Source: Psychrobacter sp. P2G3 (GTDB lineage Bacteria > Pseudomonadota > Gammaproteobacteria > Pseudomonadales > Moraxellaceae). Taken from it: DNA of 64,000 nt. Shown piece by piece: positions 20,287 through 28,697 of this stretch; within the stretch, counting starts at the first letter, position 1, and every line of letters begins with the position of its first letter. The notes below the pieces were generated by a model, which ran no database searches, was not told the origin of the DNA, and saw nothing but the letters and a program-made list of their open reading frames with translations. Made by a program: the position numbers and the translations under genes. The stretch is from positions 806,001 through 870,000 of the forward strand of contig NZ_CP012529.1 of assembly GCF_001593285.1 (NCBI RefSeq). The letters run 5' to 3'.

Positions 20287-21162
20287 ATGGAATTTTTAGG
20301 TTTTACTATCGATGTTGCCGCGTTAACGAGTAACGCACTAAGCTTAGCGCTTAAAGTCGTTTTAGCGATATTAATATTTGTGGTAGGGCGCTGGCTTGCC
20401 AAAAAGGCGGTTACCTTTGCTCATAGTATTATGCTACGTAGCCGTTTAGATGATACCGTGGCTAGTTTTTTAGGTCGTCTAATATATGGCGTGTTGCTGG
20501 TTATTGTAGTCCTAGCCGCCCTTAGCAAAGTTGGCGTACAGACCACGTCAGTCGTTGCCATATTAGGTGGTGCCGCAGTAGCCATTGGTTTGTCACTAAA
20601 AGATCAGCTATCAAACTTCGCAGCTGGCATCATGATTGTGACTTTTCGCCCGTTTGTACGTGGTGATTATGTGCAGATTAGTAGTTACACCGGTACAGTG
20701 ACTGAAATTACTTTGGTCAATACCCATCTAACGACGATTAATAATCACGATATCATTATTCCTAATAGCGACATTACTACTTCAGCGGTTATCAACTATA
20801 CAGCGCTACCCAACCGCCGTGTCGATATCACAGTAGGTATTGGCTATGATGCCGATATCAAAACTGCCAAAAATGTGATGCTAAGCTTAGCGAAAAATAA
20901 TGCAATGGCCTTTACCGACCCTGAGCCTATCGTGCGTGTGACCAATTTGGGTGATAACTCAGTTGACCTCACTTTAAACGTTTGGACAACCAATGCTGAT
21001 TGGTGGACAATGCAATGCGATTTGCTTGAACAGTTTAAACATGCGTTAGATGATGAGAAAATCGAGATTCCATTCCCGCAGCGCAGTGTCCATGTCAAAG
21101 GCTTAGATCAGATGATTAACCAAATGGGTCAATCACAAAAACTACCGATGACAAAAGACTAG
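20287..21162 (+). CDS. mscS: Small-conductance mechanosensitive channel, MscS family
   Basis: Inner-membrane channel opened by tension on osmotic downshock. Three hydrophobic segments precede the pore helix with its Gly/Ala packing face (ILGGAAVAIGLSLKDQLSNF, residues about 95-114). The cytoplasmic beta and alpha/beta domains follow (FRPFVRGDYVQI, IPNSDI, VGIGYDAD). Length 291 aa matches E. coli MscS (286). The final basic stretch resembles the cytoplasmic cage. It stands alone, about 200 bases after the TonB-type gene. Confidence 0.93.
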   Translation: MEFLGFTIDVAALTSNALSLALKVVLAILIFVVGRWLAKKAVTFAHSIMLRSRLDDTVASFLGRLIYGVLLVIVVLAALSKVGVQTTSVVAILGGAAVAIGLSLKDQLSNFAAGIMIVTFRPFVRGDYVQISSYTGTVTEITLVNTHLTTINNHDIIIPNSDITTSAVINYTALPNRRVDITVGIGYDADIKTAKNVMLSLAKNNAMAFTDPEPIVRVTNLGDNSVDLTLNVWTTNADWWTMQCDLLEQFKHALDDEKIEIPFPQRSVHVKGLDQMINQMGQSQKLPMTKD

Positions 21163-21180
21163 CCGAGTTAAATTTAGGAA

Positions 21181-21215
21181 TTTGGAGTTTATGAGTTTGG
21201 AGTTTGGAGTTTGAG
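21181..21215 (+). repeat. Short TTTGGAG repeat tract
   Basis: TTTGGAG occurs at 21181-21187, 21196-21202 and 21203-21209, followed by the variant TTTGAGAG. The tract lies in the 64-base gap between the converging mscS and ybeY genes, where a terminator would be expected; no good hairpin is seen. Confidence 0.6.
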
Positions 21216-21226
21216 AGGTTTGACGA

Positions 21227-21832
21227 TTAAGGATTTGAAACATAAGGGTTTGGTAGGTTCAAACCTGCTAAAATCTCAATCTCAAAACGTTCCATCTCAT
21301 CCTGCTCAGCTTGACCGAGCTCATGATCGAAGCCTAATAGATGCAACACGCCATGTACCAATAAGTGGCTAATGTGCTGTACTAGCGTTTTGTCTTGCTC
21401 TGTGGCTTCACGTATCATTACTTCATGACAGATAATTAGTTCACCAAGTGGCAATGTTGGCATCAGCTCAATAATATTAGCTGGCATCTCGCTTGGGTAC
21501 GACAGTATGTTGGTCGCATAATCCTTGTCACGCGCTTCTAGATTCAATTCACGACCTTCAGTCTCGTCAGTAATATATATATCTAATGCTTTAGGTTTCT
21601 GCTGCCACATCTCAAGACTGATATCTGTAAAGTAGGGTAGCGTCAGCCCATCTTTATTGCGCTCATTTATATAGTCTAGGGTCGCCATCATAATTGGTAA
21701 CAGACTATCTTCACTATAAAAGCCATCAATCAAATTATCACCAATACTATTAATAGCACTGACATTAAGCTCAGTACTGTCTAGAGTGTTTGTACTTACT
21801 TCATTCATATTATTATCGTTCGACGAGTTCAT
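21227..21832 (-). CDS. ybeY: Endoribonuclease YbeY, 16S rRNA 3'-end maturation
   Basis: Zinc metalloprotein needed for 16S rRNA processing and ribosome quality control. The metal site is intact: H160, H164 and H170 in HGVLHLLGFDH. The 201 aa exceed the E. coli protein (155) because of an N-terminal extension of about 40 residues rich in N, S and T. AGGA eight bases upstream supports the ATG at 21832. It lies downstream of phoH (ybeZ) in the same direction, the conserved pairing, but a 360-base gap with a hairpin terminator separates them, so ybeY may have its own promoter. Confidence 0.93.
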   Translation of the reverse strand: MNSSNDNNMNEVSTNTLDSTELNVSAINSIGDNLIDGFYSEDSLLPIMMATLDYINERNKDGLTLPYFTDISLEMWQQKPKALDIYITDETEGRELNLEARDKDYATNILSYPSEMPANIIELMPTLPLGELIICHEVMIREATEQDKTLVQHISHLLVHGVLHLLGFDHELGQAEQDEMERFEIEILAGLNLPNPYVSNP

Positions 21833-21849
21833 TTTTTTATCCTATTAAG

Positions 21850-22040
21850 AAATAGCATACTTATTAAGCATCATTATCTCAAATCTTATAATCATTTCGT
21901 TAACGCCACTATGGCTAAGTTGCTAGTCTGCTACTAGTATAGCCTGCCCAGTGTAAAGCTGCTACGGCGTCGCCTTTATTTATTATACTGATATATAGCT
22001 TGCACTCGGTTTCGTTGTGAATCAACTATAGTAGTTGGGA
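21850..22040. other. Non-coding stretch between ybeY and phoH, possibly a dispersed repeat
   Basis: No coding frame is convincing. The sequence holds small palindromes (GGCGTCGCC at 21966-21974 and CAACTA-TAG-TAGTTG at 22023-22037). It resembles intergenic sequence I associate with repeated elements in Psychrobacter genomes. That resemblance is from memory and unverified. Confidence 0.3.
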
Positions 22041-22089
22041 CAATGTTAAGATTAAACCTATTAAGTATTCAATTCATTAAGCACTCAAT

Positions 22090-22127
22090 AAAAAACCGAA
22101 TTACTAGCTTTAGTAATCCGGTTTTTT
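22090..22127. terminator. Intrinsic terminator downstream of phoH
   Basis: A 17-bp stem with one mismatch (22090-22106 with 22111-22127) and a four-base loop has A-runs and T-runs on its outer edges. It can therefore act on minus-strand transcription leaving phoH. Confidence 0.85.
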
Positions 22128-22138
22128 ATTTTAAGGCT

Positions 22139-22173
22139 AGGGCGTGTCCTCGTTCAGATTGAGGATACGCCCT
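22139..22173. repeat. Second hairpin after phoH
   Basis: A 13-bp inverted repeat with one G-T pair (AGGGCGTGTCCTC at 22139-22151, GAGGATACGCCCT at 22161-22173) lies between the phoH stop and the terminator. It is GC-rich and not followed by a T-run of its own; it may stabilise the transcript end or be a repeat-element remnant. Confidence 0.75.
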
Positions 22174-22192
22174 AAATATTTAAGACGCTGAG

Positions 22193-23296
22193 TTACAGCT
22201 TAGATGCCGCATTGGCTATTGCCTGTCTACGCTCTTGCTCAGCAATACGCTCTTGTTTGCGTTTTTCTTCTAATATCAATTGCTCACTGTCAAACACATC
22301 GTAAGCTTCAACGATTTGCTGTACCAATTGATGACGTACCACATCTTTTGAGTCAAACTTAGTAATATGAATCTCTTCAATACCGCTTAGGATTTCTAAC
22401 GCTTGCGTCAGTCCTGACTTAGTACCACGTGGTAAGTCGACCTGCGTAATATCACCAGTGATGACTGCACGCGAGCCAAAGCCTAGGCGTGTCAAAAACA
22501 TTTTCATTTGCTCAGGTGTGGTGTTTTGTGCCTCATCCAAGATGACAAACGAGTTATTCAAGGTACGACCACGCATATAGGCAAGTGGAGCAACTTCAAT
22601 AATCTGGCGCTCAATCATTTTACCGACTTTTTCAAAGCCAAGCATTTCATATAAAGCGTCATATAACGGACGTAAATACGGGTCAATTTTTTGCGCCAAG
22701 TCACCAGGTAAAAAGCCTAACTTTTCGCCCGCTTCTACAGCTGGACGTACGAGCAAAATGCGCTCAATCTCATTACGCTCTATCATATCGACCGCACAAG
22801 CGACCGCCAGATAAGTCTTACCCGTACCGGCAGGGCCAATACCAAACGACACATCAGAGCTAAGCACGTTTTTTACATAACGCTGCTGGTTGCCACCGCG
22901 TGGAATGATTTTACCTTTACGTGTGCGCAGACTAATGGGTGTAAAATCATTTGGTGAATCCAAATCGTTCTCATCATCTTCGCTATCAGTGACTTGCTCA
23001 TCATCTTCCATATCTTGATCGCGTGAGATACTAGATTGAATGATGAGATGTAACTCTTCTGCACTGATATCTTTTGTGTTTTGGGCTTCGTCGACTAGCT
23101 TATATATAATACGTTCGCCGCGCTCGACACCTGTGACATCGCCGCTCAGACAGAAGTCGCCTTGGCGTTGGCTGATTTTGATATCGAGGCGGTCTTGCAG
23201 ATATTTCATGTGATTATTGTATTCGCCAAGCACGGTTTTAAGCTGTGCTGGGGTCAATGACTCAAACTTTATACGGCGGCTCATGGAATCAGTCAA
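22193..23296 (-). CDS. ybeZ: PhoH-like ATPase (YbeZ)
   Basis: P-loop ATPase of the PhoH family; its pairing with YbeY suggests a role in RNA processing. An N-terminal region with RNA-binding character (residues about 1-90) is followed by an acidic linker (DSEDDENDLDS, about 104-114). Walker A is GPAGTGKT (154-161) and Walker B is FVILDEAQNTT. Length 367 aa fits YbeZ. The TTG at 23296 is preferred over ATG 23284 because AAGGA lies seven bases before it. The C-terminal 40 residues are a charged helix rich in E, R and K. Confidence 0.93.
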   Translation of the reverse strand: MTDSMSRRIKFESLTPAQLKTVLGEYNNHMKYLQDRLDIKISQRQGDFCLSGDVTGVERGERIIYKLVDEAQNTKDISAEELHLIIQSSISRDQDMEDDEQVTDSEDDENDLDSPNDFTPISLRTRKGKIIPRGGNQQRYVKNVLSSDVSFGIGPAGTGKTYLAVACAVDMIERNEIERILLVRPAVEAGEKLGFLPGDLAQKIDPYLRPLYDALYEMLGFEKVGKMIERQIIEVAPLAYMRGRTLNNSFVILDEAQNTTPEQMKMFLTRLGFGSRAVITGDITQVDLPRGTKSGLTQALEILSGIEEIHITKFDSKDVVRHQLVQQIVEAYDVFDSEQLILEEKRKQERIAEQERRQAIANAASKL

Positions 23297-23780
23297 GCGA
23301 TTATCCTTATATTAGTTACCCGATACTATCATTGATTCTCAATAGATTGATGGGCTTAATAGATAAAACAGTAGTAGGGTTTTATTACTTGTAGATAGTA
23401 GAAAAAATGACGGTAAAGTTATTATTGTTTATATGTATGGTAAGTGAAAGTCCTGTCTTCATTATGGTTGATAGTTTTTAAATTTCAAGCATTGTGTAGC
23501 AATGGACTGGGCTGTTTTTGTATGGTGATTGCAACCAATGCATATATCGACAAATTTTTGCTATGCTCATAAGCTTAGAAGTAGTTACTTAGCGTTAAGC
23601 ATACTGGGAAGGACACAGAGATTTGGGCAATTTGTGGTAATCTATCAGCTGTCTAAAAATTGTTTGGTCGTGACACCCAGAACCCTAAGAGGCTAATAAA
23701 CAGCTCACTATAATTAAGTATAGAAAGTCTTACTAAACGTATATAACCGCTCTATCCAACAGGTTCCAATAGGAATAATA
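23297..23780. other. Intergenic region between divergent phoH and ubiH
   Basis: 484 bases without a believable coding frame or tRNA. It presumably carries divergent promoters. I could not identify a clear -35/-10 pair or structured RNA. AGGAA at 23771-23775 is the ribosome site of the following gene. Confidence 0.4.
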
Positions 23781-25127
23781 ATGATACAAAATACTCATTC
23801 AGATATGCCAACGATATCAAATTCTGCGCCATCGAACACTGTTAATAAGACATCCAATATGAAAAATAATAAAACGGCAATGACCGAGCAACAGGTGCTC
23901 ATCGCTGGCGGCGGTCATGTAGGTTTATCCTTTGCATTGCTATTAGCACATCATGGTATTGCTAGTACTTTGCTAGAGAAAAACAGCTACCCAACTATTA
24001 GCCCAAAGGATGACAGTACGCGCAGTCATTATTTAGACAGCCGCAATACGGCATTATCTCGGCGCACCGTACAGATTTATCAAGAGATTGGACTGTGGGA
24101 CGAGCTGCAAAGTCATGCTTGCCGCATTGATGCCGTGCAAATCAGTGAGCAGGGTAGCTTTGGACGTGCGCAATTAAATAAAGCTGAGGAGAAGGTAGAA
24201 TCTTTCGGACAAGTCATGGAAAACGCTTGGCTTGGACGTAAGTTATTACTGGCTGCTCAGCAAGAACCGCTGATTACTTTGATTGATAATGCTAATGTCA
24301 TCGCTGTGGAACAACAGAGCGACGGTGTGACGCTGAGCTTTGGCTACTACGGTGAAGAGGAGCATGAACAGCAATTGCAAGCCAGCGTCTTAGTCGCCTG
24401 TGATGGTCGCGACTCTACGGTACGTCAGCTTTTAGATATTGGTACGACGACTTATGATTATCAGCAAACTGCTATCGTCGGTGTGGTAGAGACAGATAAG
24501 CCACACGAGCATGTCGCGATTGAGCGATTTAGTCCGGCAGGGCCGCTTGCGGTGTTGCCATTGACCGATCCAGCAGGCGACGGCAATGATGAGTACCAAG
24601 AGGGTTATAGACGCTCGGTAGTCTGGGTGTGCCCAACGGGTGAAGAAGATAAATACCTAGAAGATGATGCGCATTTTCTAGCGACTTTGCAGCAGGCCTT
24701 TGGAGCGCGCGCTGGTACGTTTAAAAAAGCCGGTCGCCGCGGTGCCTATCCATTGACACGGGTACTGGCAGATAAGCAGGTAGATGGTCGCTGCGTCATC
24801 ATGGGTAATGCGGCCCATACCTTGCATCCGGTTGCTGGACAGGGTTTTAATTTATGTATGCGTGATGCGCATGTACTGGCACAAATGATGAGTCGGCAAG
24901 TGCTAAAAGGCGAGGATATCGGTAATCCGACTTTGCTCAAACGCTATGAAAAAGCCCGCCAGACCGACCAAAAACGAGTTATTCGCTTTTGTGATGCCGT
25001 CGTGCATGGCTTTACGCATCCAAATCCAGTAGTGAAGCTGGCACGTAACGTGGCTTTGGTTGCCTTTGATAAACTGCCAAATATTAAGCCATTGATTGCC
25101 AATTATGCGATGGGCTTGAAGTCGTAG
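23781..25127 (+). CDS. ubiH: UbiH-type FAD-dependent hydroxylase (ubiquinone synthesis)
   Basis: Class A flavoprotein monooxygenase that hydroxylates the ubiquinone ring. The Rossmann FAD motif IAGGGHVGLSFALLLAHHG starts near residue 40, the DG motif is VACDGRDSTVRQ, and the ribityl-binding motif is GNAAHTLHPVAGQGFNLCMRD near 342 (quoted in part: GNAAHTLHP). GNAA in place of GDAA and the MRD ending are UbiH-like. The first 33 residues are a hydrophilic extension rich in N, S and T; ATG 23781 has a good AGGAA site, while ATG 23880 begins the conserved part. A second hydroxylase follows, as in the E. coli ubiH-ubiI pair. Confidence 0.82.
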   Translation: MIQNTHSDMPTISNSAPSNTVNKTSNMKNNKTAMTEQQVLIAGGGHVGLSFALLLAHHGIASTLLEKNSYPTISPKDDSTRSHYLDSRNTALSRRTVQIYQEIGLWDELQSHACRIDAVQISEQGSFGRAQLNKAEEKVESFGQVMENAWLGRKLLLAAQQEPLITLIDNANVIAVEQQSDGVTLSFGYYGEEEHEQQLQASVLVACDGRDSTVRQLLDIGTTTYDYQQTAIVGVVETDKPHEHVAIERFSPAGPLAVLPLTDPAGDGNDEYQEGYRRSVVWVCPTGEEDKYLEDDAHFLATLQQAFGARAGTFKKAGRRGAYPLTRVLADKQVDGRCVIMGNAAHTLHPVAGQGFNLCMRDAHVLAQMMSRQVLKGEDIGNPTLLKRYEKARQTDQKRVIRFCDAVVHGFTHPNPVVKLARNVALVAFDKLPNIKPLIANYAMGLKS

Positions 25128-25234
25128 TTCGACATATGGGTAAGTTATTAAGCAAATAAAATCTATAATTTCAGCTGCTGCCAAGTTTCATAAACATGAG
25201 CGGATAGCATGAATAACGCGACAAAGGATGTTTT

Positions 25235-26527
25235 ATGAAAAATAACCATACGCTCATTATCGGCGGCGGTATCGTTGGTGCAACCCTTGCGCTGAAACTG
25301 GCGCAAGCTGAAATGCCAGTGACCATGATTGATGCGCGCCCTGAACGTAGCGAGTCAGATTGGCAACAAGTGCTTGGCAAGCGGGATGCGCGTGTTTATG
25401 CATTAAGCCTTGCCAGTATCAACTTACTTAAAGACGTGGGCGCTTGGCAAAAGATAGCGGCATCAGAGCGCAAAGCCGATTATTCGCAAATGCAGGTTTG
25501 GCAGCTAAATGGTCGCGGCGAGTTACTGTTCGGCGATAGTGATGATGCTAATAATAGTAATGACAGCAGTAACAGCAATCAAAACTCTGAGACAAAAATG
25601 CTCGGCAGCATGGTTGAGCCCGCAGTTATCGAATATGCATTGTGGCAGCGTTTAACTGCCTCTGATATCAGTCAATATCTAACCGTTATCGATGGGCAAA
25701 AGGTTGTCGATATGGACTGGCTTGGTAGCGCGCAAGGTTACCGTGTGATGTTATATGATGGCACTGTGATTGACACGCGTTTGTTGGTGGGTGCTGACGG
25801 CCGCAGCTCGTTTGTACGCAGGCAGGCGGCAATTGAGTTGGATGTGCTTGATTATAATCAAACTGCGATTTGCTGCGCCATTCAAACCGACAAGCCGCAT
25901 CGAGCAACCGCCCGTCAAGCCATGCTGCCAACAGGTACGTTGGCATTATTGCCACTTGCTGATATTACTGATGAAGATAAAGCCAATCCACAACACTGGC
26001 AGTCGATTGTATGGACATTACCACGCAACCAAGCATTGGCATTGTTGGAAGAAACGCCGCGCTATATCGCTGATAAACTGGCTGCTGCTAGCAACTATGA
26101 GCTAGGCGCTATCCGCGAGATTGAATCCATCGCCAGCTTTCCGCTGACCGCGCAACAAGCAAAGAGCTATGTCGCAGATAATTTAGTCTTGATAGGAGAC
26201 GCTGCGCATGGCGTGCATCCACTCGCTGGACAAGGGCTAAACCTAGGCATGCTTGATGTAGAGGCGCTAAGTGAACAGCTCATGCATGACTTTGCACGTA
26301 GTGGTGGCACGCTTTGGGGCAGCAATCAAACCCTGCGTACTTATGAGCGTCTGCGTCGTCCGCATAATAGCCTGATGATGCATAGCTTTTCGGCGCTTAA
26401 TTGGCTGTTTGCAGGCTCGCTTGCGCAGATGCGTCCGATTCAACAACTTCGTAATGAAGGTATGTATCGCGTCAGCAAAATCAAACCGCTGATGCGCCTG
26501 TTTGCCAAGCAGGCGAGTGGGGTCTAG
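25235..26527 (+). CDS. UbiI/UbiF-type FAD-dependent hydroxylase
   Basis: Second class A flavoprotein hydroxylase of the ubiquinone family. FAD motif LIIGGGIVGATLALKLA is at residues 7-23, DG motif VGADGRSSFVRRQ near 183, and IGDAAHGVHPLAGQGLNLG near 320. The C-terminus runs to residue 430. A variable insert of S, N and D residues lies near residue 105-118. It sits 107 bases after the UbiH-like gene on the same strand. The family contains UbiI (C5), UbiF (C6) and UbiM/L, and I cannot separate these by eye; pairing with ubiH favours a UbiI role. Confidence 0.8.
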   Translation: MKNNHTLIIGGGIVGATLALKLAQAEMPVTMIDARPERSESDWQQVLGKRDARVYALSLASINLLKDVGAWQKIAASERKADYSQMQVWQLNGRGELLFGDSDDANNSNDSSNSNQNSETKMLGSMVEPAVIEYALWQRLTASDISQYLTVIDGQKVVDMDWLGSAQGYRVMLYDGTVIDTRLLVGADGRSSFVRRQAAIELDVLDYNQTAICCAIQTDKPHRATARQAMLPTGTLALLPLADITDEDKANPQHWQSIVWTLPRNQALALLEETPRYIADKLAAASNYELGAIREIESIASFPLTAQQAKSYVADNLVLIGDAAHGVHPLAGQGLNLGMLDVEALSEQLMHDFARSGGTLWGSNQTLRTYERLRRPHNSLMMHSFSALNWLFAGSLAQMRPIQQLRNEGMYRVSKIKPLMRLFAKQASGV

Positions 26528-26566
26528 GGTTTAAACTGAACGTTTTATATGAACTAAGGATGGCGT

Positions 26567-27265
26567 ATGAAAAATAATTCATGGATGACGATAGGCGTGG
26601 TAATAGCTAGTTTTATGTTAGCTTCCTGCCAATCTGTACCCAAAAACACCATAATCAATAAAAAGGCAGACAACACACCTAAAGTCATGATAGAGCCACA
26701 TGCAGATACAGACAGTGATGGCGTCCCTGACATTATAGATAATTGTCCGAACACTCCTAAAGGGGTAGTGGCGGATGAGTATGGCTGTCCAGTAGCGGTG
26801 AGTTTAATCGATTATCTTACGATGGAGCTACGAGTTTTCTTTGAGCAAAATAGTAATGAGCTACGAATGAAGTACTTGCCAGAAGTGGAAAAAGTAGCGG
26901 AAAAAATGCATAGCGATCCTGAGCTGGTGGTAGTCTTGTCTGGTCACCTCTCGGAACCTGAAGCTGCGCAAATATCAGTAGGTATAGACGGAAAAATGAA
27001 TCAAGTAAAAGCTGATAAACCTCCATTAGGACGTGAGCGGGCACAGGTAATAAAAACTGCTTTGATTAACAGAAATATAGCTGCTGATAAAATTTATACG
27101 TTTGATTGCGCTGATAGTATGCCGATTGCACCTAACGATACTGAGGAAGGCGCGTCAATGAACCAGCGTATTTATGGTAAAGCGTTAAAGGCAGATGATT
27201 TTTATACGGGCAGTGATAATGAGCACTCACTCACGTACTATAAAGAATTTTGTCAGCAATTTTAA
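26567..27265 (+). CDS. OmpA-like lipoprotein with TSP3-type repeat, copy 1
   Basis: A secreted lipoprotein: the signal peptide ends in the lipobox LASC with C21. After a short linker comes one calcium-binding thrombospondin-3/OmpA-hinge type motif (DTDSDGVPDIIDNCPNTP) ending in GCPV. An OmpA-like domain follows that would contact peptidoglycan (FFEQNSNELRMKYLPEVEKV; later PIAPNDTEEGASMNQRIYG). The domain departs from the classic form, since the NR pair near the end is NQR. First of three tandem paralogues, 40 bases after the hydroxylase gene and possibly co-transcribed with it. Confidence 0.8.
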   Translation: MKNNSWMTIGVVIASFMLASCQSVPKNTIINKKADNTPKVMIEPHADTDSDGVPDIIDNCPNTPKGVVADEYGCPVAVSLIDYLTMELRVFFEQNSNELRMKYLPEVEKVAEKMHSDPELVVVLSGHLSEPEAAQISVGIDGKMNQVKADKPPLGRERAQVIKTALINRNIAADKIYTFDCADSMPIAPNDTEEGASMNQRIYGKALKADDFYTGSDNEHSLTYYKEFCQQF

Positions 27266-27276
27266 AGGAAGAAGAC

Positions 27277-27873
27277 ATGACTATGCTATTAAGAAGTACG
27301 CTTGTTGTTTTAATCAGCGTCTTAACGCTATCCGCATGTCAAACGTCTGACTTGTCTAAGCAAACAAGCCAAACTATTAAGATGCCAACGGTTGTGATTA
27401 ATTCGGATAGCGACGGCGATGGCGTTCCTGATAAGTTAGATCAGTGTCCAGCTACACCTTTTAACGTGATAGTAGATGACAGAGGCTGCCCTTTTACGAT
27501 GCCTGGGGTAGGTCTAAAAATGGAATATCGCGCTTTTTTTGATAAAGATAGCAGTGAGCTGTTGCCAAAGTATCAAGCCGAGCTTGATAAGGTAGGTATG
27601 AGGTTACAAGAGTATAAAACCGCCACCATATTGATTGAAGGTCATAATTCAAGAACTGAAGTCGATAGCGCCTCTATAAACGAAGCGAATGCCTTGGCGC
27701 AAGACAGAGCGAATAAGGTTGAAAATTATTTAATATCGAAATATAACATTGCCTCTGAGCGCATCACGGCGACTGAGTATGGCGCAAGAAGACCAATTGC
27801 GCCTTCTGATAGTGAAGAGGGTAATATGTTGAACCGGCGCGTATATGCGATTGCGTCTGAACCTCAGGAATAA
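27277..27873 (+). CDS. OmpA-like lipoprotein with TSP3-type repeat, copy 2
   Basis: Second tandem paralogue. ATG 27277 with AAGGAAG just upstream puts the lipobox cysteine (LSAC) at residue 21, the same position as in copies 1 and 3. This argues against a longer TTG start at 27250 that overlaps copy 1. The motif DSDGDGVPDKLDQCP ends in GCPF. The OmpA domain is the most canonical of the three: FFDKDSSELLPKYQAEL, IEGHNSRTEVD, RITATEYGARRPIAPSDSEEG (in part) and NRRVYAI, so peptidoglycan binding is plausible here. Confidence 0.82.
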   Translation: MTMLLRSTLVVLISVLTLSACQTSDLSKQTSQTIKMPTVVINSDSDGDGVPDKLDQCPATPFNVIVDDRGCPFTMPGVGLKMEYRAFFDKDSSELLPKYQAELDKVGMRLQEYKTATILIEGHNSRTEVDSASINEANALAQDRANKVENYLISKYNIASERITATEYGARRPIAPSDSEEGNMLNRRVYAIASEPQE

Positions 27874-27944
27874 AAAACAACTTTATTACTGAAACGATTT
27901 GAGGTGACTCACCAAATCTAATTGAATAAGGACTCCAATTCGAT

Positions 27945-28661
27945 ATGAAACTAAATTTCTATCTAGCCAGCACCGTTTTTTGTAGTTCTTTGGCGTTATC
28001 GGCGTGTCAAACCACTCCAACTGCGCCGTCTAAAGATACAGCTCAACATGAAAACATCAGGACGATGCAAGCAGCGATTGATTCAGATGGTGACGGTGTA
28101 CTTGATGCTATAGACGAGTGCCCTGAAACGCCACCTAACGTAGTGGTCGATGCTAAAGGCTGTGAAATAATAATTGAGGGAGGCGAGGCGCTTGAGATGG
28201 AGTTTAGTGGATTTTTTCCATCCATGAGTAGTCAATTACCTGCTATTTATGATCCAGAATTCACAAAAATGGCAGAAAAAATCAATGAGTATCCAGAAGC
28301 CAGTGTTTTTATTTTTGGTCATGCAGCTACAAATGAAATAGATGAAGATGCTTTGGCGACTTTTAGTTTCGATTCTTTATCACGCAATCGCGCGCTAATT
28401 ATTAAGAATAATTTAGTTTTGCAACATAATATCGATGCTAAGCGTATCCGTACTTATGAGTGTTCAAATAAATTATTGGTTAAAGATACAGATTATATAA
28501 ACCCTAGCTTTAGAGCGCTTAATCTGAAAGGTCTTGAGGCAAAACAACGCCGCGCAACTTTAATGGCAAGTAGTGAAGTGCATGACTTAGAGAGTCTTGA
28601 ATATGTGTCTTATATAAGAAGATACGGTAAGTACGCTAAGCACTGTGAACCGTTCGAATAA
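27945..28661 (+). CDS. OmpA-like lipoprotein with TSP3-type repeat, copy 3
   Basis: Third tandem paralogue. Lipobox LSAC with C21, then DSDGDGVLDAIDECPETPP ending in GCEI. The OmpA-like domain keeps the FxGHA strand but has lost the terminal D-x10-R/NRR pattern that binds diaminopimelate; it reads GLEAKQRRATLMASSEV instead. Spacing to copy 2 is 71 bases, with AAGGA 12 bases before the ATG. Likely arose by duplication and is diverging; binding to the cell wall is doubtful. Confidence 0.78.
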   Translation: MKLNFYLASTVFCSSLALSACQTTPTAPSKDTAQHENIRTMQAAIDSDGDGVLDAIDECPETPPNVVVDAKGCEIIIEGGEALEMEFSGFFPSMSSQLPAIYDPEFTKMAEKINEYPEASVFIFGHAATNEIDEDALATFSFDSLSRNRALIIKNNLVLQHNIDAKRIRTYECSNKLLVKDTDYINPSFRALNLKGLEAKQRRATLMASSEVHDLESLEYVSYIRRYGKYAKHCEPFE

Positions 28662-28697
28662 TAACGACTGATTTTCATCAATCTTTAAAACTTATAC

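Noticed and set aside
23297..23780. tRNA or small structured RNA in the phoH-ubiH gap
   Set aside because: No cloverleaf, T-loop consensus or terminator-bounded stem could be recognised.
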